DNA from: Aromatoleum petrolei
GTDB lineage: Bacteria > Pseudomonadota > Gammaproteobacteria > Burkholderiales > Rhodocyclaceae
Reading direction: 5' to 3'
Assembly (NCBI RefSeq): GCF_017894385.1
Contig: NZ_CP059560.1
Coordinates: 3,786,001-3,850,000 of the forward strand
Length of the DNA stretch: 64,000 nt
The notes under the pieces are model-generated. The model saw only the letters and a list, made by a program, of their open reading frames with translations, made no database searches and was not told where the DNA came from. Numbering within the stretch: the stretch's first letter is position 1; every line of letters begins with the position of its first letter. Positions 1 to 8,992 of this stretch are shown one piece after another. Position numbers and translations under genes: made by a program.

Positions 1-346
1 ATGCGTGCGGCATCGCAAGCCGCTGGTGTCGGGTGCGGCGATCCGTTTCGACGGTCAGGTCTCGGTCTTCGATCTGCGCCAGGGCGAGAGCCCGTGCTAC
101 CACTGCCTGTTCCCCGAGGGGCAGGAGGTGGAGGAGATCCGCTGTGCGGTGATGGGGGTGTTCGCACCGCTGACCGGCATCATCGGCGCGACCCAGGCGG
201 CAGAGGCGCTGAAACTGCTGGTCGGCTGCGGTACGACGCTGGATGGCCGACTGCTGCTGCTCGACGGCCTCGGCATGGAATGGCGCAGCGTGACGCTCGG
301 ACGGGATCCCGGCTGCGCCGTGTGCGCCGGCCGCGGCGACGCCTGA
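1..346 (+). CDS. HesA/MoeB/ThiF family adenylyltransferase, C-terminal part (5' end outside window)
   Basis: The reading frame is open from base 2 and is cut by the window start; about 114 C-terminal residues remain. Proteins of this family adenylate the C-terminal glycine of a small sulfur-carrier protein (MoaD or ThiS) for molybdopterin or thiazole synthesis. The fragment carries the family's KPLVSGAAIRFDGQVSVF stretch followed by two CxxC pairs (CYHC near the start and CAVC near the end) that bind the structural zinc. MoeB and ThiF cannot be told apart from this half, so no symbol is given. It runs convergently into ribD, with only 12 bases between the stops. A mog gene for a later molybdopterin step lies about 10 kb away but not in the same operon. 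Confidence 0.85.
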   Translation, partial: CVRHRKPLVSGAAIRFDGQVSVFDLRQGESPCYHCLFPEGQEVEEIRCAVMGVFAPLTGIIGATQAAEALKLLVGCGTTLDGRLLLLDGLGMEWRSVTLGRDPGCAVCAGRGDA

Positions 347-358
347 ACGCCGCCTCGG

Positions 359-1453
359 TCAGTCCGCGCGCGGGCGGGCGATGATCCGCAGATCGTTGCC
401 GATGCTGCGTACGTCGCGAAGATCGAGCCGCACCGCCTCGTCCAGGGCGGTAAGTTCGGGGAGGTTGAACAGCCCCTGTGCCGCGTCGCCGACAAGCATG
501 GGCGCCATGTAAAGCAGCATCTCGTCGACGCAGCCTTCGCGCAGCAAGGATCCGTTGAGCTTGAAACCCGCTTCGGCGTGGACTTCGTTGCAGCCGCGAC
601 GCCCGAGTTCCTGCATCAGGGCCGGCAGATCCACCTTCCCGGTGGCGTCCGGCAGCACGACGACCTCGACGCCGCGCTCGGCGAGCGCGGCGACCTTCTC
701 TTCGTCCGCGAAGGCGGCCGCGACGAGGCACTGTCCGCCCTGCAGGATCCTGGCCGAGAGCGGCACCTCCAGCCGCGCGTCGACGAGCACGCGCTGCGGT
801 TGGCGTTCGCAGGGTACCGCGCGCACGTTGAGCTGCGGGTCGTCCCCGCGCACCGTGCCGATACCCGTGAGTACCGCGCACGCGCGCGCGCGCCAGCGAT
901 GGCCGTCGCGCCGGGCTGCCTCGCCGGTGATCCATTGGCTGGTGCCGTTGTTGAGCGCAGTCTTGCCGTCCAGGGTGCTCGCGGCCTTGAGGCGCAACCA
1001 GGGGCGTCCGCGCGTCATGCGCGAAATGAAACCGATGTTCAGTTCATGCGCCTGGTCGGCCATCAGGCCACTGCTCGCCGCGATGCCGGCTTCGTGCAGC
1101 ATTGCGATGCCGCGGCCGGCGACGAGGGGGTTGGGATCCTCCATCGCCGCGACGACGCGCACGATCCCGGCGCGAATCAGCGCTTCGGCGCAGGGTGGCG
1201 TGCGGCCGTGGTGGGCGCAGGGTTCGAGGGTCACATAGGCGGTCGCGCCGCGTGCCGCGACGCCGGCGAGTTTGAGGGCCTCGATCTCGGCATGCGCCTC
1301 GCCGGCGCGCCGGTGCCAGCCCTCGCCGACGATCTCGCCGTCGCGCATCAGCACGCAGCCGACCCGCGGGTTCGGCGTCGTGGTCTCCAGGCCGCGCGCA
1401 GCGAGTTGCAGCGCACGGGCCATCGCGCGGTGGTCAGTTGCCGAAAAGGTCAT
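359..1453 (-). CDS. ribD: Bifunctional riboflavin biosynthesis deaminase/reductase RibD
   Basis: Carries out two cytosolic steps of riboflavin synthesis: deamination of diaminohydroxyphosphoribosylaminopyrimidine, then NADPH reduction of the ribose side chain. At 364 residues it has the usual length of the fused enzyme. The N-terminal deaminase domain (about 1-145) has the zinc site HAE (54-56) and [11 protein letters not shown] (Cys79 and Cys88). The C-terminal part (about 150-360) is the RibD_C reductase, with [12 protein letters not shown] at its start. The ATG at 1453 lies inside the 3' end of nrdR (20-base overlap), so the two are translationally coupled. It is the last gene of glyA-nrdR-ribD, an arrangement common in proteobacteria. 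Confidence 0.97.
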   Translation of the reverse strand: MTFSATDHRAMARALQLAARGLETTTPNPRVGCVLMRDGEIVGEGWHRRAGEAHAEIEALKLAGVAARGATAYVTLEPCAHHGRTPPCAEALIRAGIVRVVAAMEDPNPLVAGRGIAMLHEAGIAASSGLMADQAHELNIGFISRMTRGRPWLRLKAASTLDGKTALNNGTSQWITGEAARRDGHRWRARACAVLTGIGTVRGDDPQLNVRAVPCERQPQRVLVDARLEVPLSARILQGGQCLVAAAFADEEKVAALAERGVEVVVLPDATGKVDLPALMQELGRRGCNEVHAEAGFKLNGSLLREGCVDEMLLYMAPMLVGDAAQGLFNLPELTALDEAVRLDLRDVRSIGNDLRIIARPRAD

Positions 1454-1949
1454 TCTCGGTACCGGCGGGGTCGGGGCTTTCCTTGCGCGCGCGCTTCGGC
1501 CGCGTCTGCACCTCTCGAATCACTTCGGAGAATTCGTCGACGTCGGCGAAATTCCGATACACCGACGCGAAGCGGATGTAGGCGACCTTGTCGAGCTTCT
1601 TGAGCTCCTTCATCACGAGTTCGCCGATCTTCTCGCTCGGGACTTCCGTTTCGCCCATGGACAGGAGCTTTGCCTCGATGCGGTCGACCGAGGCTTCCAG
1701 GGCTTCCAGGGTTACGGGGCGCTTGCGCAGCGCGAGCTTCAGGCTGCTCGTGAGCTTGTCGTGGTCGAATTCGGTGCGCATGCCATTGCGCTTGATGATG
1801 TGCGGCATCTTGAGGTCGATGCGCTCGTAGGTCGTGAAGCGCTTGTCGCAATGGGCGCAGCGGCGCCGGCGACGGACGACCTCGCCGTCCTCGTTCTCGC
1901 GCGTGTCGGTAACCTGGGTGTTGGGGTCGCCGCAGAACGGACACTTCAT
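1434..1949 (-). CDS. nrdR: Transcriptional repressor NrdR
   Basis: NrdR represses ribonucleotide reductase genes by binding paired NrdR boxes when its ATP-cone is loaded with dATP/ATP. The 171-residue protein begins with a zinc ribbon: CPFC at 3-6 and CAHC at 31-34, separated by the basic RRRRR patch that contacts DNA. The ATP-cone follows at about 49-139 and begins with the [12 protein letters not shown] segment. A short tail rich in basic and acidic residues follows. It lies between glyA and ribD and overlaps ribD by 20 bases. No ribonucleotide reductase gene is in the window, so its targets lie elsewhere. Confidence 0.97.
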   Translation of the reverse strand: MKCPFCGDPNTQVTDTRENEDGEVVRRRRRCAHCDKRFTTYERIDLKMPHIIKRNGMRTEFDHDKLTSSLKLALRKRPVTLEALEASVDRIEAKLLSMGETEVPSEKIGELVMKELKKLDKVAYIRFASVYRNFADVDEFSEVIREVQTRPKRARKESPDPAGTENDLFGN

Positions 1950-1986
1950 GGTGTGTGTCGGCCTTTCTCAACTCGCACAAGAAAAC

Positions 1987-2016
1987 GGGGTGCGCCGTGC
2001 AAGGACGGCACACCCC
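1987..2016 (-). terminator. Intrinsic terminator or attenuator after glyA
   Basis: An 11-bp stem (1987-1997 with 2006-2016, one G.U pair) with an 8-base loop. Read on the minus strand it is followed by GTTTTCTT. It sits between the glyA stop (2048) and the nrdR start (1949), so it would limit read-through from highly expressed glyA into nrdR-ribD. Confidence 0.75.
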
Positions 2017-2047
2017 GCTTGTTCACGCAGGACTGGTCGTCTGCGGA

Positions 2048-3298
<1,251 letters not shown>

Positions 3299-3361
3299 GA
3301 AACGGTCTCGAAGGGGTGATTAAAGGCGGATATTAGCACGCGCGGAGGGTGCGCATGAATC

Positions 3362-3405
3362 GCATCCCCCGGCAGCGCGGCGCGCCGGCGGGGGTGCGGG
3401 GATGC
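3362..3405 (-). terminator. GC-rich stem-loop between histidine phosphatase gene and glyA
   Basis: GCATCCCC (3362-3369) pairs exactly with GGGGATGC (3398-3405), enclosing a further GC-rich self-complementary region. There is no U-run, so termination is only plausible from its place between the phosphatase stop (3412) and the putative glyA promoter. Confidence 0.4.
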
Positions 3406-3411
3406 CCGGCT

Positions 3412-4053
3412 TCAGGCATTGGGCAACTCGTCGCGAGCGCTCTCGAGATGGCGTTTGTCGGCCCAGCTCACCAGATGCCAGCGCGTGCCGTCGTATTCGA
3501 TCCAGTTGAGCGCGGCGTTCGGGATGGCGAAGTCGCGCGGAGCTTCGAGCGCCTTGCCGGCGGCGAGCCGATGGACGATGTCGAGCACGCCGCCGTGGGT
3601 GACGACGAGGATCTGCTCGCCTTGATGGCTCGCGGCGAAGTCGGTGAGCAGTCTCTCGATGCGGCCCGCGAATTCGGCCAGGCTTTCGCCGCCGCCCGGA
3701 AAGGTGAAGTGCGGGTCGCGCTGCTTGAAGCGGAGATAATCTTCGGGAAAGCGGGCCGCGGCCTCGGCGTAGGTGAGCCCCTGGAAGGCGCCGTAGTTGC
3801 GCTCGCGCAGGCGGTCGTGGAACTCGACCGCGGCTGCGCGATCGCGGGTGATGGCGGCGGCCGTCTGCCGCGCGCGTTGCAGGTCGCTGCAGTAGACGGC
3901 GGCGAAATGCACGGTGGCGAGGCCGGCCGCGGTGGCCGCCGCCTGGGCTTCGCCGGTGCGGTTGAGGGGCACGTCGAGGTGCCCCTGCAGCCGCATTTCC
4001 GCATTCCAGGCGGTTTCGCCGTGCCGCACCAGGCACAGGCGAGTGGACTTCAC
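3412..4053 (-). CDS. Histidine phosphatase (phosphoglycerate mutase-like) family protein
   Basis: A 213-residue protein of the cobC/GpmB/PhoE type. The catalytic LVRHGETAWN is at the N-terminus, with the second histidine in VVTHGGVLDIVHR and the phosphate-pocket sequence LRERNYGAFQGLTYAE in between. The substrate cannot be read from sequence: alpha-ribazole phosphate, phosphoglycerate-like and non-specific phosphatases all look like this. I chose GTG 4053, which overlaps the stop of the TRAP large permease (GTGA) and has GGAGG nine bases upstream; a second GTG at 4059 is possible. The coupling makes it the last gene of the TRAP transporter operon. A reading frame that runs through both regions in another phase is not a fusion protein. 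Confidence 0.88.
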   Translation of the reverse strand: MKSTRLCLVRHGETAWNAEMRLQGHLDVPLNRTGEAQAAATAAGLATVHFAAVYCSDLQRARQTAAAITRDRAAAVEFHDRLRERNYGAFQGLTYAEAAARFPEDYLRFKQRDPHFTFPGGGESLAEFAGRIERLLTDFAASHQGEQILVVTHGGVLDIVHRLAAGKALEAPRDFAIPNAALNWIEYDGTRWHLVSWADKRHLESARDELPNA

Positions 4054-5738
4054 TTCCACGCGCCTCCGCCGCTCTCGCCCCATCCGCCGTCGCCGCCAGT
4101 CGGTTGCTGGATCTGGATGGTGTCGAGGTCGACCTTGGTCTTCTCGTCCAGTCCACCCGTCACGAGTCCGGGGAAGGCGATGATCAGGCCGACCATGACG
4201 ATCTGGATGATCACGAAGGCCACCGAGCCGCGGTAGATGTCGCCGGTCTTGAATCCCTCGATGCGCTTGTTGGTGACGCGGTCGAGGTAGGCATTCGCGG
4301 GCGCAACGCTGCGCAGATAGAACAGCGCGAAGCCGAACGGCGGGGTCAGGAAGGAGGTCTGCAGGTTCATCGCGATGATGATACCGAACCAGATCAGGTC
4401 GATGCCCATCTTGTCGGCGACCGGCCCGAGCAGCGGCAGCAGGATGAAGGCAATCTCGAAGAAGTCGATGAAGCAGCCGAGGAAGAAGATCACCGTGTTC
4501 ACGAACAGCAGGAAGCCGATCTGGCCGCCGGGCAGCTTGTCGAACAGGTGCTCGACCCAGATCTGGCCGTCTACCGCGGTGAACACGAAGCTGAAGATCG
4601 TCGAGCCCACGAGGATGAAGAGCACGAAGATCGACAGCCGCGAGGTCGATTCGAGGGCCTGCACCAAGGTCTTGAAGTCGAGGCGTTTGCGCGATGCGGC
4701 CATGATCATTGCGCCGACCGCGCCCATCGCGCCGCCTTCCGTGGGCGTCGCGACGCCGAGGAAGATCGTGCCGAGGACGAGGAAGATCAGGATCAGCGGC
4801 GGGATCAGGACGAAGGTGACGCGCTCGGCGATGCGCGAGAGTAGACCGAGCTTGAGACCCTTGTTTATGAGGGCGAGCACGAGCGCGAAGATCGTGCCGA
4901 AGGTCAGCGCGACGACGATCACTTCGTCGAGTGCCGGAGCGATGACGTCGGTGCCCTTCATCCAGGTCAGCACGGCGCCGTAGTTCTTGCCGAGGATGAC
5001 GGATGCGGCGGTGACGACGAGCGCGAGGATGCCGAGCGAGCGCAGCCCGGCGCTGCCGTCGGGCTCGCGGTAGGCGAGCGCCTCGGGCGGCAGGGCGGGA
5101 ACCATCTTGGGCTTGAAGATCGCAAGCCCGATGATGAACAGTGCGTACAGGCCGACCAGCGCGAGCGCGGGGATCATTGCGCCCTTGTACATGTCGCCGA
5201 CGCTGCGGCCGAGCTGGTCGGCCATGACGATCAGTACCAGCGACGGCGGGAGCGCCTGGGCGAGCGTGCCGGAGGCGGTGATGACGCCGGCAGCGATCGG
5301 GCGGCTGTAGCCGTAGCGCAGCATGATGGGCAGCGAGATCAGGCCCATCGAGATCACCGAGGCGGCAACGACGCCGGTGGTGGCTGCGAGCAGCGCGCCG
5401 ACGAAGATGACCGCGAGGGCGAGGCCACCACGCACCGGTCCGAAGACCTGGCCCACGGTTTCGAGCAGATCTTCGGCCATGCCGCTTCGTTCGAGCACCA
5501 GTCCCATCAGTGTGAAGAAGGGTATCGCCAGCAGCGTGTCGTTCTGCATGATGCCGAACACGCGCAGAGGCAGGGCCTGGAACAGCGTGGACGGGATGAT
5601 GCCCAGTTCCAGGCCGACGAAGCCAAAGAACAGGCCGCAGGCCGATAGGGAGAAGGCGACGGGAAAGCCGGACAGCAGGAAGAAGATGATGACCCCGAAC
5701 ATGATCGGGGCGATGTTGGCGGTGACGAATTCGATCAT
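4050..5738 (-). CDS. TRAP transporter large (DctM-type) permease, probable 2-oxoacid/monocarboxylate transporter
   Basis: Inner-membrane Na+-coupled subunit of a tripartite ATP-independent periplasmic transporter. It is 562 residues long and almost wholly hydrophobic, with a family-typical start (IMFGVIIFFLLSGFPVAFSL) and the GVATPTEGGAMGAVGAM motif near residue 330. Usual DctM proteins are about 430 residues. The extra length lies mainly at about 220-320, a segment with a soluble stretch (KPKMVPALPPEALAYREPDG) and extra membrane spans, plus a C-terminal hydrophilic tail rich in Gly. Its ATG overlaps the stop of the small permease (ATGA at 5735-5738). The partner binding proteins are TakP-like, so the likely substrates are 2-oxo acids or similar monocarboxylates (inference). 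Confidence 0.93.
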   Translation of the reverse strand: MIEFVTANIAPIMFGVIIFFLLSGFPVAFSLSACGLFFGFVGLELGIIPSTLFQALPLRVFGIMQNDTLLAIPFFTLMGLVLERSGMAEDLLETVGQVFGPVRGGLALAVIFVGALLAATTGVVAASVISMGLISLPIMLRYGYSRPIAAGVITASGTLAQALPPSLVLIVMADQLGRSVGDMYKGAMIPALALVGLYALFIIGLAIFKPKMVPALPPEALAYREPDGSAGLRSLGILALVVTAASVILGKNYGAVLTWMKGTDVIAPALDEVIVVALTFGTIFALVLALINKGLKLGLLSRIAERVTFVLIPPLILIFLVLGTIFLGVATPTEGGAMGAVGAMIMAASRKRLDFKTLVQALESTSRLSIFVLFILVGSTIFSFVFTAVDGQIWVEHLFDKLPGGQIGFLLFVNTVIFFLGCFIDFFEIAFILLPLLGPVADKMGIDLIWFGIIIAMNLQTSFLTPPFGFALFYLRSVAPANAYLDRVTNKRIEGFKTGDIYRGSVAFVIIQIVMVGLIIAFPGLVTGGLDEKTKVDLDTIQIQQPTGGDGGWGESGGGAWK

Positions 5739-6343
5739 TTTTGGGACTCGCCGGCTGCGTTGTTCGGGGTGGTGTCGCCGACGGCGGCGTGGATGTGTTC
5801 CTCGACGTCGTTATGGGTATCGCGGGCGAGGCAGTCGGGGCCATTGCCGGTGAGGAAGGCAATGCGCTTGATGAATTCGGAGATCGCCTGCAGGCCGAGG
5901 AGGCCGAAACCGGCAGGAACCAGCGCATAGACCGGCCAGCGGATGAGGCCGCCCGCGTTGGAGGACATTTCGCCGGACACCCAGGCGCCGTGCACGACCG
6001 GCCACGAGAAGGTGATCATGAAGTAGCACAGCGGCAGCAGGAACACGATGATGCCGATGACGTCGATGATGTTGCGCAAACGCGGGCTGAGCTTATTCGC
6101 GATGACGTCGATGCGCACGTGGGCGTTCTGCAGGAAGGCATAGCCGGCGCCGAGCATGAACACGGCGGCGAACAGGTACCACTGGATCTCCAGGAAGGCG
6201 TTCGAGCCGACGTTGAATGCCTTGCGCGCCACCGCGTTCAACGCGCTGATCACCGCTGTGGCGAAGATGAACCAGATGATGGTCCGGCCGATCAGACGGC
6301 TGACGGCATCGATGGTTTGTGACAGCTTGAGGAGAGTTCCCAT
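5735..6343 (-). CDS. TRAP transporter small (DctQ-type) permease
   Basis: The small membrane subunit of the TRAP transporter, about 202 residues, with four membrane spans (about 15-40, 50-75, 95-120 and 140-165) and the conserved WYLFAAVFMLGAGYAF region followed by HVRIDVIANKLSPR. I chose ATG 6343 (MGTLLKLSQTID) because DctQ proteins normally begin just before the first span; the frame is open to 6415, but the extra N-terminus does not resemble the family. It overlaps the large permease by four bases. A GC hairpin separates it from the preceding binding-protein gene, fitting lower expression of membrane subunits than of the binding protein. Confidence 0.9.
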   Translation of the reverse strand: MGTLLKLSQTIDAVSRLIGRTIIWFIFATAVISALNAVARKAFNVGSNAFLEIQWYLFAAVFMLGAGYAFLQNAHVRIDVIANKLSPRLRNIIDVIGIIVFLLPLCYFMITFSWPVVHGAWVSGEMSSNAGGLIRWPVYALVPAGFGLLGLQAISEFIKRIAFLTGNGPDCLARDTHNDVEEHIHAAVGDTTPNNAAGESQK

Positions 6344-6441
6344 GGAGGTTGTGCCTGAGACGTGGGGAAACACAAGTGCAGCGCCCGAGAGGCCCTGCCC
6401 GTCGCCGTGCTGCATCGCAGCGGGCGGCGGCGGAATTGGAA

Positions 6442-6463
6442 ACGGCCCGCCGAAGCGGGCCGT
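6442..6463 (-). terminator. Hairpin between TRAP binding protein and permease genes
   Basis: A perfect 9-bp stem, ACGGCCCGC with GCGGGCCGT, around CGAA. No T-run follows on the minus strand, so it is more likely a partial terminator or an RNA-stabilising stem that raises binding-protein mRNA over permease mRNA. Confidence 0.55.
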
Positions 6464-6475
6464 CCGGGGCGTTGC

Positions 6476-7558
6476 TTAGAGCTTCTGTGCTGCCATGTAC
6501 TGGTCGTAGCTGCCTTCGGCAATGCCCTGCCACTGGTAGGCATCGGCGAGGAAGCGCGAGTAGTCGGCGTAGACCTTCTTCCACGCCGGGTTCTTGCTGT
6601 TCAGCTCGGCATAGACTTCACGCGAGGCCTTGAAGGCTGCGTCCATGACGTCCTTGGGCAGGCGCTGCAGCTTGGCGCCTTCCGCGATGAGCTGCTTGAG
6701 CGCGGTCGGGTTGTGGGCGTCGTAGCGCGCCAGCACCTCGATGTGGGCGTCGGCGGCGGCTTGGCGCACGATGGACTGGTATTCCTTCGACAGGCCGTTG
6801 AACGCCTTGGCATTGACGAGCAGCGAGAACTGCGTGCTGCCTTCCCACCATGCCGGGTAGTAGTAGTTCTTCGCGACCTTGTGCAGGCCGAGGCGCAGGT
6901 CGTCGTAGGGGCCGATCCATTCGGCGGCATCCACGGTGCCCTTTTCCAGCGCCTGGTAGATTTCGCCGGCGGGGATGTTCTGCGGCACGGCGCCCAGCTT
7001 CGAGATCACGCGACCGGCGAAGCCGCCGATGCGGATCTTGAGGCCGTTGATGTCGGCGACCGACTTGATCTCCTTGCGGTACCAGCCGCCCATCTGCGCG
7101 CCGGAGTTGCCCATCATGAAATTCACGATGTTGAACTGGGCATAGAATTCGCGCAGCAGCTTCATGCCGTTGCCTTCGTTCATCCACCCGGCCATCTGGC
7201 GTGCGTTCATGCCGAAGGGGATGGCGCAGTCGAGCGCGAAGGTCTCGTCCTTGCCGAAGAAGTAGTAGGGCGCGGTGTGCGCACACTCGATGGTGTCCTG
7301 CTGCAGCGCGTCGACGACGCCGAAGGCGGGGACGAGTTCGCCTGCCGCATGCACGCTGACGGTGAATTTGCCGCCCGTCGCTTCGGTGACGTTCTTGGCG
7401 AAGGTTTCGGCGCCGCCGAAGAGGGTCTCGAGCGATTTGGGGAAGCTCGACGCCAGACGCCAGCGGATGGCCTGTTGTGCGCCGACGATCGCCGGAGCCG
7501 TACCTGCAGCAATGATTCCGGCAAGACCGGCGTTCTTCAGGAATTTGCGACGTTCCAC
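6476..7558 (-). CDS. TRAP transporter periplasmic binding protein, TakP-like (copy 1)
   Basis: Periplasmic solute receptor of the DctP family, 360 residues. The N-terminus MERRKFLKNAGLAGIIAAG is a Tat-like signal (RRKFL) ending near AQQA. The mature part begins IRWRLASSFPKSLETLFGGA, which I recognise from the Rhodobacter TakP group that binds 2-oxo acids. The carboxylate-binding arginine is probably Arg176 in LKIRIGGFAGR, and the aromatic NYYYPAWWEG segment (231-240) is also TakP-like. The start is GTG 7558 with GGAGA seven bases upstream. A close paralogue lies directly upstream (7763-8845); by eye about 80% of the first 120 positions are identical. The gene is followed by the permease genes of the same system. 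Confidence 0.95.
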   Translation of the reverse strand: MERRKFLKNAGLAGIIAAGTAPAIVGAQQAIRWRLASSFPKSLETLFGGAETFAKNVTEATGGKFTVSVHAAGELVPAFGVVDALQQDTIECAHTAPYYFFGKDETFALDCAIPFGMNARQMAGWMNEGNGMKLLREFYAQFNIVNFMMGNSGAQMGGWYRKEIKSVADINGLKIRIGGFAGRVISKLGAVPQNIPAGEIYQALEKGTVDAAEWIGPYDDLRLGLHKVAKNYYYPAWWEGSTQFSLLVNAKAFNGLSKEYQSIVRQAAADAHIEVLARYDAHNPTALKQLIAEGAKLQRLPKDVMDAAFKASREVYAELNSKNPAWKKVYADYSRFLADAYQWQGIAEGSYDQYMAAQKL

Positions 7559-7714
7559 AAGAAGTCTCCTCTCAGAGGTGTTGCTGGTTGTAATGGCGCG
7601 GAGAGTACCCCGTTCGGACTAGGTCGAAAAAGCCGCGGAAAACCCTAATGACGGGCGCTGCTGCGCTCTGGGGGAGTGTCGCAGCGTGCCTGCGCGCCTT
7701 CACGGCGAGCGAAA

Positions 7715-7749
7715 CGGGGGGCGGCGCCGCTGCTGCGGTTCGGCCCCCG
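7715..7749 (-). terminator. GC hairpin between the two TRAP binding-protein genes
   Basis: CGGGGG at 7715-7720 pairs with CCCCCG at 7744-7749 around a GC-rich interior that can fold further; TTTCG follows on the minus strand. It lies 13 bases after the stop of copy 2 and could partly separate its expression from copy 1. Confidence 0.4.
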
Positions 7750-7762
7750 TGCAGCGGGCGGA

Positions 7763-8845
7763 TCAGAGCTTCTGTGCCGCCATGTACTGGTCGTAGCTGC
7801 TTTCGGCGATCGCCGTCCACTGGTACTGCTCCTTCATGAAGCGGGAGTAGTCGTCGTAGATTTTCTTCCAGTTCGGGTTCTTGTCGTTGAGTTCCGTGTA
7901 GACCTCGCGCGAGGCCTTGAACGCGGCGTCCATCACGTCCTTGGGCAGGCGGCGGAGCTTGGCGCCTTCGGAGATCAGTTGCTTGAGCGCGGGCGGATTG
8001 CGTGCGTCGTAGCGCGCCTGGGTGATGACGTGCGACTCGGCGGCGGCGGCGCGCACGGCTGCCTGATATTCCTTCGACAGCCCGTTGAAGGCCTTGGCGC
8101 TGACGTACAGCGTGGTCTGCGCGCTGCCTTCCCACCATGCGGGGTAGTAGTAGTAGGGCGCGACACGGTACAGGCCGAGCTTGAGGTCGTCGTGCGGGCC
8201 GACGAATTCGGTCGCGTCGAGCGCGCCCTTTTCCAGCGCCGAATAGATTTCGCCGGCGGGAATGTTCTGCGAGACCACGCCGAGCTTGGCGAGCACGCGG
8301 CCGCCGAAGCCGCCGACACGGAATTTCAGGCCGTTGAAGTCGGCGACCGACTTGATCTCCTTGCGGAACCAGCCGCCCATCTGTGCGCCGGTGTTACCCA
8401 TCGGGAAGCTGATGATGTTGTACGGCGCATAGAACTCGCGCAGCAGCTTCCCGCCGTTGCCGTCGAACATCCAGGCATTGAGCTGGCGCTCGTTCATGCC
8501 GAAGGGGATGGCACAGTCGAAGGCGAAGGCTTCATCCTTGCCGAAGAAATAGTACGGGGCGGTGTTGGCGCATTCGATCGTGCCCTGCTGGATCGCGTCG
8601 ACCACGCCGAAGGCGGGGACCAGTTCGCCCGCTGCGTGCACGGTGACCTGGAATTTGCCGCCCGTGAGCTCGGAGACGCGGTTCGAGAAGACTTCAGCGG
8701 CGCCGATCAGGGTGTCGAGCGACTTCGGGAAGCTCGACGCGAGGCGCCAGCGGATGTTTTCTTGGGCATGGACGATGGCTGGCGCGGTGCCGCTGGCGAG
8801 CACGCCGGCAAGGCCGGCCCCTTTGAGAAACTTGCGACGTTCCAC
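7763..8845 (-). CDS. TRAP transporter periplasmic binding protein, TakP-like (copy 2)
   Basis: A 360-residue paralogue of the next gene, with the same Tat-like signal (MERRKFLKGAGLAGVLASG), the same WRLASSFPKSLDTL start of the mature protein, the LKFRVGGFGGR arginine motif and PYYYYPAWWEG. The GTG start at 8845 has GGAGA upstream, like copy 1. Differences cluster around the ligand cleft: NIVNFMMGNSGAQMGGWY in copy 1 is NIISFPMGNTGAQMGGWF here, and copy 2 matches TakP better at these places. Only one pair of permease genes is present, so both receptors probably share it (inference). Confidence 0.95.
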   Translation of the reverse strand: MERRKFLKGAGLAGVLASGTAPAIVHAQENIRWRLASSFPKSLDTLIGAAEVFSNRVSELTGGKFQVTVHAAGELVPAFGVVDAIQQGTIECANTAPYYFFGKDEAFAFDCAIPFGMNERQLNAWMFDGNGGKLLREFYAPYNIISFPMGNTGAQMGGWFRKEIKSVADFNGLKFRVGGFGGRVLAKLGVVSQNIPAGEIYSALEKGALDATEFVGPHDDLKLGLYRVAPYYYYPAWWEGSAQTTLYVSAKAFNGLSKEYQAAVRAAAAESHVITQARYDARNPPALKQLISEGAKLRRLPKDVMDAAFKASREVYTELNDKNPNWKKIYDDYSRFMKEQYQWTAIAESSYDQYMAAQKL

Positions 8846-8893
8846 GATCTCTCCTTGTTATCCGTTCTGGAACCGAGACAATGACGATGAGAT

Positions 8894-8922
8894 GATCCGG
8901 TGCGACGCCGTCGCACCGGATC
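8894..8922. terminator. Perfect 13-bp hairpin between pmbA and the TRAP operon
   Basis: GATCCGGTGCGAC (8894-8906), spacer GCC, then its exact complement (8910-8922). It lies downstream of pmbA and about 50 bases upstream of the first TRAP gene, both on the minus strand. There is no clear U-run. Termination of pmbA is the simplest role; a leader stem or operator for the transporter is an alternative. Confidence 0.5.
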
Positions 8923-8992
8923 GTGCCCGAGATCATAGCCCAGCGCGGCGGGAATGCCACTGCGCCGCGGTGGGGCAGATGTGCCGGGGTGC

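Noticed and set aside
3299..3411. Glycine riboswitch upstream of glyA
   Set aside because: The 113-base spacer has no tandem aptamer-like pattern, and the presumed promoter leaves only a short leader.
3412..5928. A single 838-codon minus-strand frame spanning the TRAP large permease and the phosphatase
   Set aside because: Only its last quarter reads as a protein family; the rest is an out-of-phase shadow of the permease gene, whose own frame is full length and ends with a coupled start.
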